Assembly: GCF_019977735.1 (NCBI RefSeq)
Contig: NZ_AP025018.1
Span: 10,668,580 to 10,732,579 of the forward strand
DNA length: 64,000 nucleotides
Direction: 5' to 3'
Source of the DNA: Calothrix sp. PCC 7716
GTDB taxonomy: Bacteria > Cyanobacteriota > Cyanobacteriia > Cyanobacteriales > Nostocaceae
Of this stretch, positions 8,809-18,032 are shown piece by piece. The notes below the pieces were generated by a model that was given only the letters and a program-made list of their open reading frames with translations, was not told the origin of the DNA and made no database searches. Positions within the stretch are counted from its first letter, which is position 1. Each line of letters opens with the position of its first letter. The translations under genes were made by a program, and so were the position numbers.

Positions 8809-10113
8809 ATGAGCGATAAACTATTTAGCTTGGCAAAGCAGATTGAAGAATTAAAACAGCAATCTCAAGCGAATTTTTTGGAAGCAACAGCATTTAATGA
8901 AAGTGACTTTCAGTCACTTTCAGAAAACCGCTTGGCTCAACTAGAGCAAACTACTTTATGCTCAAGACACTCAGCCTCGTCAAAAGAGCAAAACAGCAAA
9001 ATTCCAGTAAAACAAAGTGAATTTAAACGTTCAGTATTTGGAGAATCTTTCAGTCAAACAGCTTTTTCTGAACAATTAGCTCGACAGGAGGACACAAAAC
9101 TTACCTCAGCTTTCCATCACAAGCGGTTTGATATTGGTTATTTTGTTGACAAGCTGTTTTTACCAGATGTTCGTTCGGAATTGCTAAATGAAATTAGTAA
9201 ATCAATTGCATCAGATCAAAAAGAAGCTTGGTTAATTACTAATGTGGAGCAGGAAATAATTTTAGGGTGTTGGCTTAACGTATGGAACAAAACACTTCAA
9301 GACGCAACAAACCCTAGTATCATACGACCGACTTCCCCAATTAACCAAAACCTATTAAATCAAACTCATCCAAGTGACATCAACTTGATAACGCATTTAT
9401 GTAAATACATAAACGGTAACAAACTATGCATGTATGTACCAGACCTCCAAAAAGTCAATGTTGTTAACAATAAAGTCAAATACAAACTAACCGGATATTC
9501 CAAGAAAAATATAAATTCCATTCACGGAAATCCAGTACACCTTAAAGATTTCTTAAAACTACTAGCAGCAGGAGCGCACTTTGTTATCATTGATAGTTCT
9601 AAAGATAATAAACGTACTAATGGACAAGAAATACCTAGTTTTTATGACACATTTCTTTCTAATAGCGCCTTGGCAACCTACCACTCTCACTACGCAACAG
9701 TTGTTGGTTCATTACCAGCTTCGGGGGGGAACTTGAAGAGCGCAAAAGTTTATCCAGATTTTATTAGTGGTGACATAACACCTGACATTTGTCCATTTAT
9801 AGTGTCACTTTTAATTGGTCGTACAGCCTGGTCTATGCCATTTATTGGAGACTATAATAGTTTCTTACAACTGGAAGGATGGCCTCAAACAGGGTTGACT
9901 AGTAAAAGACACGGGCAGGACTATAAAGTTCATAGCGATACAAAATGGAATATATCTACATATGGAGCTTGTCCTTATAGCGAAAAGCGTGGAGCAACAG
10001 TATTTTTAGCTCACGCACAATGGAATCCTCTGCCTAGTAGTGAAACAATCATGGCGCCTTATGTAGGTGCAGAAACGGTACAATCATGGCTAGACAAAAC
10101 CTTGATAGAGTAA
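8809..10113 (+). CDS. 434-aa putative effector sharing leader motifs with its neighbours
   Basis: The N-terminal ~100 residues contain the locus motifs: DKLFSLAKQIEELKQQ, ATAFNESDFQSL, NRLAQLEQTTL and QTAFSEQLARQED. From about residue 105 the protein becomes ordered (HKRFDIGYFVDKLFLPDVR) and continues with a long globular part containing AAGAHFVIIDSSKDN, TYHSHYATVVGSLPASGG and GACPYSEKRGATVFLAHAQWNP. No membrane segment, signal peptide or known catalytic motif was recognised. Same strand as the upstream genes, 121 bp after the previous stop, with a weak ribosome site. Most economical reading: a second cargo with the same leader type but an unrelated C-terminal domain. Confidence 0.72.
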   Translation: MSDKLFSLAKQIEELKQQSQANFLEATAFNESDFQSLSENRLAQLEQTTLCSRHSASSKEQNSKIPVKQSEFKRSVFGESFSQTAFSEQLARQEDTKLTSAFHHKRFDIGYFVDKLFLPDVRSELLNEISKSIASDQKEAWLITNVEQEIILGCWLNVWNKTLQDATNPSIIRPTSPINQNLLNQTHPSDINLITHLCKYINGNKLCMYVPDLQKVNVVNNKVKYKLTGYSKKNINSIHGNPVHLKDFLKLLAAGAHFVIIDSSKDNKRTNGQEIPSFYDTFLSNSALATYHSHYATVVGSLPASGGNLKSAKVYPDFISGDITPDICPFIVSLLIGRTAWSMPFIGDYNSFLQLEGWPQTGLTSKRHGQDYKVHSDTKWNISTYGACPYSEKRGATVFLAHAQWNPLPSSETIMAPYVGAETVQSWLDKTLIE

Positions 10114-10197
10114 TTACTATTAAGTATGAAAAATAGTAAATTTAAATAGTGAAAAATATTTAGAGGTGTAAAATAAAATTTTAGGGAGAGGGACTCT

Positions 10198-11157
10198 ATG
10201 ACAAACAAGGAATCAGAAGCAGTTCCAAACAAAACTCCCAATAATTGGGAAATTTTGCAATCTCTATTTCTAGGAATCGAACCGCCAATCAGAGAACATT
10301 CTAAGCTTGATAACTGGGATGTTCTCCAATCTTTGTTTGGAATTGTAGAATCATCAACCAAAAACCTATCCAAAAAACCAAATACCAATCCTAATACTCC
10401 AAAAAATGATATTGAAACCACACAGGAAACTACTGAAACAGCTTTATTAGGCGCTCAAGTTGCCCTCAAAGAAACCGAAATTGCTAAAACTAGCGCCCTA
10501 ACTGCTCTCAAACAAACCGAAGATGCTAAAACTGGCGCCCAAGTTGCCCTCAAAGAAATCGAAGTTGCTAGAACTGGCGCCCAAAATGCTCTCAAACAAA
10601 CCGAAGATGCAAAAACTGGCGCCCAAAATGCTCTCAAACAAACTGAAATTGCCAAAACTGGCGCCCAAAATGCTCTCAAACAAACCGAAGATGCAAAAAC
10701 TGGCACCCTAACTGCTCTTAAAGAAATCGAAATTGCCAAAGCTTTGGTTGAAGCAGCTTTACAAGAAGCCGAAACTTTTAGGGCAGAAGCCAAAAAAGCT
10801 TGGAAAGAAGCTGAAACAGCTAAAATTGGTGCGATAACCGCGCAAGCAGATGCCTTAGCTGCCAAACAGGAAGCCGAAACAGCAAAAACCGCAGCATTAT
10901 CCGCTCAACGTGCCACTGAAGCGGCAATGCGTGCTGCTGAAATTGCTCATGGAAAAATCGATTTATCTCCTGGCTCTATTGACAAAAAAGTCATTGCTCA
11001 TTTTTTAATAAAGCATCGACTTAAGCTTCTGCTTGCCTCATTGCTTACCTTAATTCCTCTATTGTTTTGGTTTAGTAGACCAAAACCTTCATCTTTCAAT
11101 AACCCAAATTGTGCGTTATCAGATACTTCAGTCTCTGGATGCGAAACACCCAGATAG
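10198..11157 (+). CDS. Tail-anchored repeat protein with 14-residue tandem repeats
   Basis: 319 residues. Near the N-terminus an amphipathic motif is duplicated: NWEILQSLFLGIE (residues 16-28) and NWDVLQSLFGIVE (39-51). Residues ~85-270 are a long Ala/Lys/Glu-rich helical region made of 14-residue units (ALKQTEDAKTGAQN and variants), two heptads each, so a coiled coil or an extended amphipathic rod is expected. A single hydrophobic segment near residues 274-291 (LLLASLLTLIPLLFWFS) is followed by a short Cys-containing tail, making it a C-terminal membrane anchor. RBS GGGAGAGG. It closes the plus-strand cluster and converges on the gene at 11171. It could tether another component to a membrane. 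Confidence 0.75.
   Translation: MTNKESEAVPNKTPNNWEILQSLFLGIEPPIREHSKLDNWDVLQSLFGIVESSTKNLSKKPNTNPNTPKNDIETTQETTETALLGAQVALKETEIAKTSALTALKQTEDAKTGAQVALKEIEVARTGAQNALKQTEDAKTGAQNALKQTEIAKTGAQNALKQTEDAKTGTLTALKEIEIAKALVEAALQEAETFRAEAKKAWKEAETAKIGAITAQADALAAKQEAETAKTAALSAQRATEAAMRAAEIAHGKIDLSPGSIDKKVIAHFLIKHRLKLLLASLLTLIPLLFWFSRPKPSSFNNPNCALSDTSVSGCETPR
10462..10755 (+). repeat. 42-bp tandem repeat, seven units, inside the coding region
   Basis: Units begin at 10462, 10504, 10546, 10588, 10630, 10672 and 10714, each reading GCTCTCAAACAAACCGAAG or close variants and coding for 14 residues. The motif GGCGCC recurs at the same phase in several units. The nucleotide identity between units is high enough for recent expansion by slippage or recombination. 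Confidence 0.9.
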
Positions 11158-11170
11158 TTTTAAACAAACT

Positions 11171-11713
11171 TTAACTGGTGGAAGTAGTTGCTTCTTCTGA
11201 TGGCTTAGTTTTTAATATTCTTCTACCCCAAGGTTTGAGAACTGAAACCGCAATAATTACTAAAATTAAGCTTGTTTGAATTGCACCACCAATTAAGGCG
11301 CCTTTCTGGTCAAATAAATATAAAGGGTTATGCAACGCTTGTAATCTTTCCGCTTCAGAAATACTCGTCATCGCATTAACCCAAGGACCCAGCCAAATCG
11401 TACCACTGACAATCAACGTAACAGTCGCAACCCATTTGAATATCACCCAGTAATGCTTAAAAAAGCCCCATATAGTTAGCCAACTAAGTAATCCACCAGT
11501 TAGTAACGATAAGTTCGCAGCAGGGATTACTACGAAATCATCAATTATTTTTAATATATAGTTAATTGCGTAAAGCTCGTCACCATTTCCTGCTCTACCT
11601 CCTTTTGCTATCGCGACAACTACCATGCATAGCGCGGCGCCGAACCATATTCCTCCAGATGCAACGTGGAACGATAGTAACCAGTTTTTGGGTTTTACAC
11701 TCAATTTCTTCAT
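11171..11713 (-). CDS. Four-helix integral membrane protein (DUF2269-like)
   Basis: 180 residues with four clear hydrophobic segments (starting near residues 10, 58, 88 and 140). The sequence pattern (WLLSFHVASGGIWFGAALC at the first helix, WVNAM between helices 3 and 4) is that of small DUF2269-type membrane proteins, which are often next to MarR regulators. It is transcribed in the same direction as the MarR gene at 11862 and lies downstream of it. An imperfect palindrome matching one upstream of the MarR gene lies 20 bp before its start, so regulation by that MarR is likely. Function unknown. Confidence 0.7.
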   Translation of the reverse strand: MKKLSVKPKNWLLSFHVASGGIWFGAALCMVVVAIAKGGRAGNGDELYAINYILKIIDDFVVIPAANLSLLTGGLLSWLTIWGFFKHYWVIFKWVATVTLIVSGTIWLGPWVNAMTSISEAERLQALHNPLYLFDQKGALIGGAIQTSLILVIIAVSVLKPWGRRILKTKPSEEATTSTS

Positions 11714-11732
11714 ATGATTAGCTAGTCAATAA

Positions 11733-11744
11733 TTAGGAGCCTAA
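11733..11744. promoter_or_regulatory. Putative MarR operator upstream of the membrane protein
   Basis: TTAGGAGCCTAA, a near-perfect 12-bp palindrome, 20 bp before the minus-strand start at 11713. Its half-sites (TTAG/CTAA) are the same as those of the palindrome in front of the MarR gene. Confidence 0.45.
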
Positions 11745-11777
11745 CTATATTTAAGCTTTAAAGGTATAAATTTGCAA

Positions 11778-11867
11778 CCTCTCTTCTCTGTGCCCTCTGT
11801 GTCTCTGTGGTAAAAAAATAAGTTTGGTTCTAAGTTGGGTTCCGCAAAGCCTCCACCCAACCTACTG
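11778..11867. repeat. Intergenic repeats between the membrane protein and MarR genes
   Basis: Two dispersed cyanobacterial repeat types lie here: a CTCTGTGCCCTCTGTGTCTC-type pyrimidine-rich stretch (about 11780-11815) and, from 11832, a copy of the GTAGGTTGGGT palindromic element read on the minus strand. The TAG at 11864-11862 that starts this element is the stop codon of the MarR gene. Confidence 0.6.
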
Positions 11868-12368
11868 GCTCATGGCAGGCGCCCCGGCACTTACTTTTGC
11901 CAATAGTTCAATGAGCATGAGCTTTTCGGCGTAAGATAGATTTGCCATTAGTTTAGTAGTGCGGCAAAAGTGGACTGGTAACATGTTATCTAATAGCAGG
12001 CGCCCTTTTTCGGTTAGATGTATAGTTAACATACGCCTATCTGTTAATGAAGGTTGGCGCCTAATATAGTCATCGCGTTCGAGTCCATCAAGTAAACCAG
12101 TAATGGTAGCGCGCGTTACTTTCGCACGTTCTGCACATTCAGATGGTGTCAAACCTTGTTGGGGTGCGTGAAGTAACTGCATTAATAAGGTAAATTTACC
12201 CATTGAGAGACCGTAGCGAGCAAAATGAGTATTTAAAGCAGCGTAAACTTCAGCAGTAGTGTGAAGAAAAGCCAAACAAGTTTCGACGGAGGTTACATCA
12301 AGTTCCGGAACCTGCTTGGCGAGATTTTCTAAAATTTCTTTTTCAACAAAAGGACGTAGTGTTTCCAC
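11862..12368 (-). CDS. MarR-family transcriptional regulator
   Basis: 168 residues with a winged helix-turn-helix: LTPSECAERAKVTRATITGL is the helix-turn-helix, followed by the wing DYIRRQPSLTDRRMLTIHLT, the signature DxR motif of MarR proteins. Flanking helices provide dimerisation. The start is a GTG at 12368. The palindrome at 12388 lies just upstream, which suggests autoregulation, and the downstream membrane protein carries a similar site. The ligand cannot be read from the sequence. The last codon is followed by a TAG that belongs to a dispersed repeat, so the original C-terminus may have been slightly different. Confidence 0.9.
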   Translation of the reverse strand: METLRPFVEKEILENLAKQVPELDVTSVETCLAFLHTTAEVYAALNTHFARYGLSMGKFTLLMQLLHAPQQGLTPSECAERAKVTRATITGLLDGLERDDYIRRQPSLTDRRMLTIHLTEKGRLLLDNMLPVHFCRTTKLMANLSYAEKLMLIELLAKVSAGAPAMSQ

Positions 12369-12387
12369 TTTAGATATTACTTATTAA

Positions 12388-12399
12388 TTAGCTGCCTAA
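12388..12399. promoter_or_regulatory. Putative MarR autoregulatory operator
   Basis: TTAGCTGCCTAA sits 20 bp before the MarR start. It shares TTAG-N4-CTAA, and the GCCTAA half exactly, with the site at 11733, also 20 bp from its gene. Confidence 0.45.
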
Positions 12400-12423
12400 T
12401 TATAAATGATATTTTAGACATGA

Positions 12424-12981
12424 TTAATCTAATTCCCGGCGCCCCTCAAGTGCGCGCGCGAGTGTAACTTCATCTGCGTATTCTAAATCACCACCTACTG
12501 GAAGACCAAATGCAATACGTGTAACTTTGGTAAAAGGTCTGAGAAGTTGACCGATATATAAAGTGGTAGTCTCTCCTTCAACGCTAGGACTAATAGCCAA
12601 AATGACTTCTTGAGGTTGATCTTTACTAACCCGTCGTACTAATGACTGAATAGTAAGCTGTTCGGGACCAACACCATCAATAGGAGATATTACACCACCT
12701 AAAACATGATACTTCCCTTTAAATTCGCGAGTCTTTTCAAGTGCAATCACATCGCGCGAGTCTGCCACAACACATAGAGTAGTGTTATCGCGCGTATTAT
12801 TCCGACAAATTTCGCAAACAGGTTCAGAAGAAAGATGAAAGCAAACCTTACACAGACCTATCTTTTTTTTAGCTTCGATAAGAGCTTGTGCAAGAGCTTC
12901 GACTTCCGTTTCGGGACGCTTCAAAATATGCAGCGCTAAACGTTGGGCAGTTTTGGGTCCAACTCCGGGTAAGCGTTGCAA
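12424..12981 (-). CDS. recR: Recombination mediator RecR
   Basis: RecR acts with RecO/RecF to load RecA on gapped DNA. Visible: the helix-hairpin-helix [18 protein letters not shown], the C4 zinc finger CKVC...CEIC, and a Toprim domain ([30 protein letters not shown]), ending ALEGRRELD as in cyanobacterial RecR. The listed start is the first legal one (TTG at 12981), but the conserved N-terminus [14 protein letters not shown] is encoded upstream to about 13026 in the same frame, with no ATG, GTG or TTG before an in-frame TAA at 13050-13048. Either an ACG is used or the start codon was lost. Confidence 0.93.
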   Translation of the reverse strand: MQRLPGVGPKTAQRLALHILKRPETEVEALAQALIEAKKKIGLCKVCFHLSSEPVCEICRNNTRDNTTLCVVADSRDVIALEKTREFKGKYHVLGGVISPIDGVGPEQLTIQSLVRRVSKDQPQEVILAISPSVEGETTTLYIGQLLRPFTKVTRIAFGLPVGGDLEYADEVTLARALEGRRELD

Positions 12982-13118
12982 CTGTTCGATTAACCGTGCT
13001 AAAGGGCGTGCGTAAACCGTAGTCGTATCTCCAGTAAGTCTGTACTTTACTTATAATGACACCATTAGAGAATTCTAGCTCAATAATTTTGCTAAAATTC
13101 AACCAGCTTCCATAATAT

Positions 13119-13153
13119 TGTAGGTTGGGTGGAGGCTTTGCCTAACCCAACAT
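13119..13153. repeat. GTAGGTTGGGT palindromic element
   Basis: Starts GTAGGTTGGGTGGAGG and ends CCTAACCCAAC, so the ends pair. It is one of several copies in the window and lies free in the recR-MFS spacer rather than at a stop codon. Confidence 0.7.
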
Positions 13154-13575
13154 AAAATCTAAGTGTTTGAAGATTGTTCGACCACGCTTCTACCCGCATG
13201 GGACTGTAAGTCTCCATGCTAATAGCAGAAGTCCTCTATAAGAGGACTAAAACTGAATATCACTTTTATTATTTTATATTAACTAATATGTAGTAGTCCA
13301 TGTCATTAAATTTGAGGAGTTAAAAACGAACCGCTAAGGACGCTAAGAACGCAAAGAAAGAATTGCATTCTGAACTTGAGCAGGCTCGCTGAAGCAATTG
13401 CCAGTTGCAGTATCACGGTTTCGTCTCGGAGGATGGCGCCCAAGACTACAAAGATTTTACATGAAAAACGATGATACTCTGGTTGTATAGTTCCACTCAA
13501 CCCAACATTTTAACTTCTTTTTGTTGGGTCTTAAGTTAAAGCTATACCTTGGAAGCATAATCAAACTGCATAATT
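13154..13575. other. Gene-free spacer with small hairpins and repeat debris
   Basis: Contains an 8-bp stem (AGTCCTCT/AGAGGACT, 13230-13248), a dispersed CGCTAAGGACGCTAAGAACG-type repeat near 13331, and a hairpin ACCCAACA/TGTTGGGT at 13500-13529. The open frames here look accidental. Confidence 0.6.
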
Positions 13576-14451
13576 ATGCGTAAATTTATTATCGTTTGGC
13601 TTGGGCAAATCATTTCGTTCATTGGTTCTGACCTTACCAGTTTTGCAGTTGGTATTTGGATTTATCAAAAAACAGGTTCGGTTACTCAGTTAAGTTTGAT
13701 TTCATTGTTTATCTTGCTACCTGGAATTATAGTGGCGCCTGTCGCAGGAGCTTTGGTTGACCGTTGGAATCGTCGTGTTTGCATGATATTAAGCGATTGC
13801 GGTGCGATGAGTTGCAGCATTGCAATTGTCTCATTAATTACTTCGGGTAGACTTGAAATTTGGCATATTTATTTAGCAATCACTCTCAGTTCAGTTTTTA
13901 ATACTTTTGGAAATCTAGCATATACAGCTAATATATCTTTACTAGTTCCAAAGCAACACCTGGGCAGAGCATCAGGTATGGTTCAAGTAGCAGATGCTGT
14001 AGCGCAATTAGTCTCACCATTATTAGCTGGCGTACTGTTAGCTGGTGTTGGATTACGTGGAATTATTATACTTGATGGCATAACTTTTATTGTCTCAATA
14101 ACTGCGTTACTGAGTGTTAGATTTCCCAAGGCGCCTATCATTTTGTTGGAAGACAAGGAAGACGGTATGATAACAGCCTCTGCTTTAGAATTTCCTGCTT
14201 ATAAAGTAGAAGCAATGAGTCGTCAGCAAGCGCTTGAAGCTCTCCAGCAACTTTTAGATAGCCATTTAAAAAAAGCGGAAATAGTTCCTTTAGAAATGGA
14301 GGTGTCTTTTGCTCAAGTATCTCAGAACCCTTGGGTTAGATTTGCTGGTATCTTTAAAGACGACCCATACTTCAAAGAGATTGCTGATGCAATTCGCTCT
14401 GAGAGAGAATCTGATGATGATAGTGAGGTTGACCCCTCATTGTATACATGA
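13576..14451 (+). CDS. Truncated MFS transporter fused in frame to an antitoxin-like tail
   Basis: Residues 1-~190 are the N-terminal half of a major facilitator transporter: six membrane segments and the loop-2 signature GALVDRWNRR. The second half of the transporter is missing. In its place, in the same frame, is a soluble ~90-residue tail (MSRQQALEALQQLLDSHL ... NPWVRFAGIFKDDPYFKEIADAI) that looks like a VapB-type antitoxin of a cyanobacterial toxin-antitoxin pair. Thirty bp later a stub of the cognate PIN toxin follows. The chimera probably arose by deletion, so transport is unlikely. A functional MFS with an unusual C-terminal domain is the less likely alternative. Confidence 0.75.
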   Translation: MRKFIIVWLGQIISFIGSDLTSFAVGIWIYQKTGSVTQLSLISLFILLPGIIVAPVAGALVDRWNRRVCMILSDCGAMSCSIAIVSLITSGRLEIWHIYLAITLSSVFNTFGNLAYTANISLLVPKQHLGRASGMVQVADAVAQLVSPLLAGVLLAGVGLRGIIILDGITFIVSITALLSVRFPKAPIILLEDKEDGMITASALEFPAYKVEAMSRQQALEALQQLLDSHLKKAEIVPLEMEVSFAQVSQNPWVRFAGIFKDDPYFKEIADAIRSERESDDDSEVDPSLYT

Positions 14452-14481
14452 AGTTAAATAGCTGCATAAAAATACGACTTA

Positions 14482-14616
14482 ATGACTATATATATCCTAG
14501 ATACCGACCATGTATCACTATGGCTTCAAGGAAATCCATTGATTTGTGCAAAAACAACAGGGACTTCTTTAAATATTGGCGTAACTTCCAAATACAAAAA
14601 GCGCCCCTATTTCTAG
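14482..14616 (+). pseudogene. VapC-type PIN toxin, N-terminal stub
   Basis: A 44-codon frame starts MTIYILDTDHVSLWLQGNP, the typical first strand of VapC/PIN nucleases with the first catalytic Asp (LDTDH). It then loses similarity and ends inside the psbA terminator. The rest of the toxin is absent, so it cannot be active. The upstream antitoxin-like tail is its probable partner. Confidence 0.65.
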
Positions 14617-14627
14617 GAGCGCTTTTT
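14596..14627 (-). terminator. Rho-independent terminator of psbA
   Basis: AAAAAGCGC at 14596-14604 pairs with GCGCTTTTT at 14619-14627, with an inner CCTA/TAGG stem. It lies 28 bp after the psbA stop on the minus strand and ends in a T run there. It can also act on the plus strand. Confidence 0.85.
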
Positions 14628-14654
14628 ACCAGTTATTTAGTTGTTTTTCAAATA

Positions 14655-15752
<1,098 letters not shown>

Positions 15753-15927
15753 CTATGTGATGAATAATTTAAGCGAGTCGTTTGACTTGCTTAATAACTA
15801 AGTTAAATCTTTTATTGAGTTTTGTAAAGGTATTTAACTTAACATTTTGTTATATGTCAGTGAGCATTTATATCGTTTACATTATGAAATGTAAACTAAT
15901 TGGTTAAATATTTTACGTGTATAAAAA

Positions 15928-15957
15928 TGTAGAGACGCGACATGTCGCGTCTCTACA
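15928..15957. repeat. 30-bp perfect palindrome (GTAGAGACG family)
   Basis: Starts TGTAGAGACGCGACAT and is self-complementary over 30 bp, centred at 15942/15943. The same family is seen at 32015 and 54775. It lies between psbA and the HIT gene and could act as a terminator or RNA stability hairpin. Confidence 0.8.
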
Positions 15958-16020
15958 AAAATCGGCGCCTTCTATAAAAACCCTACACAGCAATGATTTC
16001 AGCACATTAAATATTGATGC

Positions 16021-16398
<378 letters not shown>

Positions 16399-16462
16399 TC
16401 ATTCGCCAATTTCCAATGATAAGACAAAGGAATATTGCTATAACAAAAGGTCATAAATATAA

Positions 16463-17992
16463 ATGCTAGCAAGGGTTTGGAGTGCTTCTGTAGTTGGAAT
16501 TGATGCGGTAAAAGTGGGTGTAGAAGTAGATGTTTCAGGGGGATTACCTGGAATAATGATTTTAGGATTACCAGATGCTGCGGTATTAGAGGGAAAAGAA
16601 AGAGTCAGAGCAACATTAAAAAACGCCGGGTTTGGATTTCCCACTAAAAAAATTGTAATTAATTTATCTCCTGCTGATTTACGTAAGGAGGGGCCTAGTT
16701 TTGATTTACCTATTAGCGTGGGCATTTTAGCTGCATCCGAACAAGTCGGCGCCGATTTATTAGGTGATTATTTATTCTTGGGTGAAGTCAGTCTTGATGG
16801 TAGTTTGCGTCCGGTTGCAGGAGTATTACCAATAGCAGCATCCGCGCGTAGTATGGGTATTACTGGGTTAGTCGTACCAGCAGATAATGCTCAGGAAGCA
16901 GCAGCAGTTGATGGGTTAGAAGTTTATGGTTTCCATAATTTACTGGAAGTTACAGATTTTTTAAATAATCCATCTCGTTACAAACCTGTACAAGCTAGAC
17001 ATAATAATGAAGTACTCCCAGCTAATAGTGTTGACTTAGTTGATTTGAAAGATATAAAAGGACAAGCTCATGCACGACGCGCGTTAGAAATTGCCGCAGC
17101 AGGGGGACATAATCTCATATTTGTTGGCCCACCTGGAAGTGGAAAAACTATGTTAGCGCGTCGTTTGCCTGGTATTTTACCACCACTAGGTTTTGCGGAA
17201 GCACTAGAAGTAACACGTATTCATTCGGTTGCAGGTTTGTTAAAAAATAAAGGGACATTAGTTAGAGAACGTCCTTTCCGAAGTCCACATCACTCTGCTT
17301 CAGGGCCATCTTTAGTAGGGGGTGGCAACTATCCACGTCCTGGAGAAATATCTTTAGCGCATACGGGTGTCTTATTTCTCGACGAACTCACGGAATTTAA
17401 ACGCGACGTATTGGAATTTTTAAGACAACCTTTAGAAGATGGATATGTCGCAATATCTAGAGCAAAGCAGTCGGTAAATTTTCCAGCGCAGTTTACATTA
17501 GTTGCCAGTACGAATCCTTGTGCGTGTGGATTTTACGGTGACATGATTCAGCAGTGCAGTTGTACACCCCGAAAACGTGAAGATTATTGGGCAAAGCTTT
17601 CGGGACCACTAATGGATAGAATTGACTTACAAGTGGCAGTTAACCGATTACAACCAGAAGAAATAACCCAACAACCCACAGGTGAATCATCTTTAGAAAT
17701 ACGTAAAAGAGTAATAAAAGCACGGGACATCGCAACCCAAAGATTCAAAAACGAACAAAACCTACGTTGTAACGCACAAATGCAAAGTCGTCATTTACAA
17801 ATATGGTGTAAACTCGATGACTCAAGTCGAAGACTATTAGAAGGCGCCATTCAAAAGCTAGGTTTATCAGCAAGAGCCAGTGACCGCATTCTCAAAGTCG
17901 CACGTACCATAGCAGACCTAGCAGGAGACGAACAATTAAAACCGCACCACGTAGCAGAAGCCATCCAGTACCGCACAATAGATAGAATGTAG
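16463..17992 (+). CDS. comM: YifB/ComM-family Mg-chelatase-like AAA+ ATPase
   Basis: 509 residues. An N-terminal Lon-protease-like ChlI domain (residues ~20-145) is followed by an AAA+ module with Walker A GPPGSGKTMLARRLPG, Walker B GVLFLDELTEF, the Mg-chelatase insertion FRSPHHSAS, and a C-terminal Mg_chelatase_C domain (LSARASDRILKVARTIADL). A Cys cluster (CACGFYGDMIQQCSC) is typical. ComM is a hexameric helicase aiding branch migration during natural transformation. The stop codon TAG is the start of a dispersed GTAGGTTGGGT element. Confidence 0.95.
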   Translation: MLARVWSASVVGIDAVKVGVEVDVSGGLPGIMILGLPDAAVLEGKERVRATLKNAGFGFPTKKIVINLSPADLRKEGPSFDLPISVGILAASEQVGADLLGDYLFLGEVSLDGSLRPVAGVLPIAASARSMGITGLVVPADNAQEAAAVDGLEVYGFHNLLEVTDFLNNPSRYKPVQARHNNEVLPANSVDLVDLKDIKGQAHARRALEIAAAGGHNLIFVGPPGSGKTMLARRLPGILPPLGFAEALEVTRIHSVAGLLKNKGTLVRERPFRSPHHSASGPSLVGGGNYPRPGEISLAHTGVLFLDELTEFKRDVLEFLRQPLEDGYVAISRAKQSVNFPAQFTLVASTNPCACGFYGDMIQQCSCTPRKREDYWAKLSGPLMDRIDLQVAVNRLQPEEITQQPTGESSLEIRKRVIKARDIATQRFKNEQNLRCNAQMQSRHLQIWCKLDDSSRRLLEGAIQKLGLSARASDRILKVARTIADLAGDEQLKPHHVAEAIQYRTIDRM

Positions 17993-18026
17993 GTTGGGTG
18001 TAAGCTTAGGCTTTGCGTAATCCAAC
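17989..18026 (+). repeat. GTAGGTTGGGT element overlapping the comM stop codon
   Basis: GTAGGTTGGGTGTAAGC... closes with GCGTAATCCAAC. Bases 17990-17992 are the comM stop. Same family as the copies at 11832, 13119, 21771, 36082 and 59790. Confidence 0.7.
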
Positions 18027-18032
18027 AATCTT

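Noticed and set aside
10445-10755. Possible CRISPR array because of the regular 42-bp period
   Set aside because: Units are contiguous without unique spacers and encode a regular protein repeat in frame.
10455-10865. Minus-strand 136-codon repetitive frame
   Set aside because: Mirror of the 42-bp tandem repeat on the plus strand; the composition is an artefact.
12869-13102. Minus-strand frame overlapping recR with an ATG at 13102
   Set aside because: It is out of frame with RecR; its product does not resemble any protein. Considered as an alternative recR start but the frame is wrong.
13306-13500. 64-codon minus-strand frame in the recR-MFS spacer
   Set aside because: Runs through dispersed repeat sequence, no ribosome site and no protein-like pattern.
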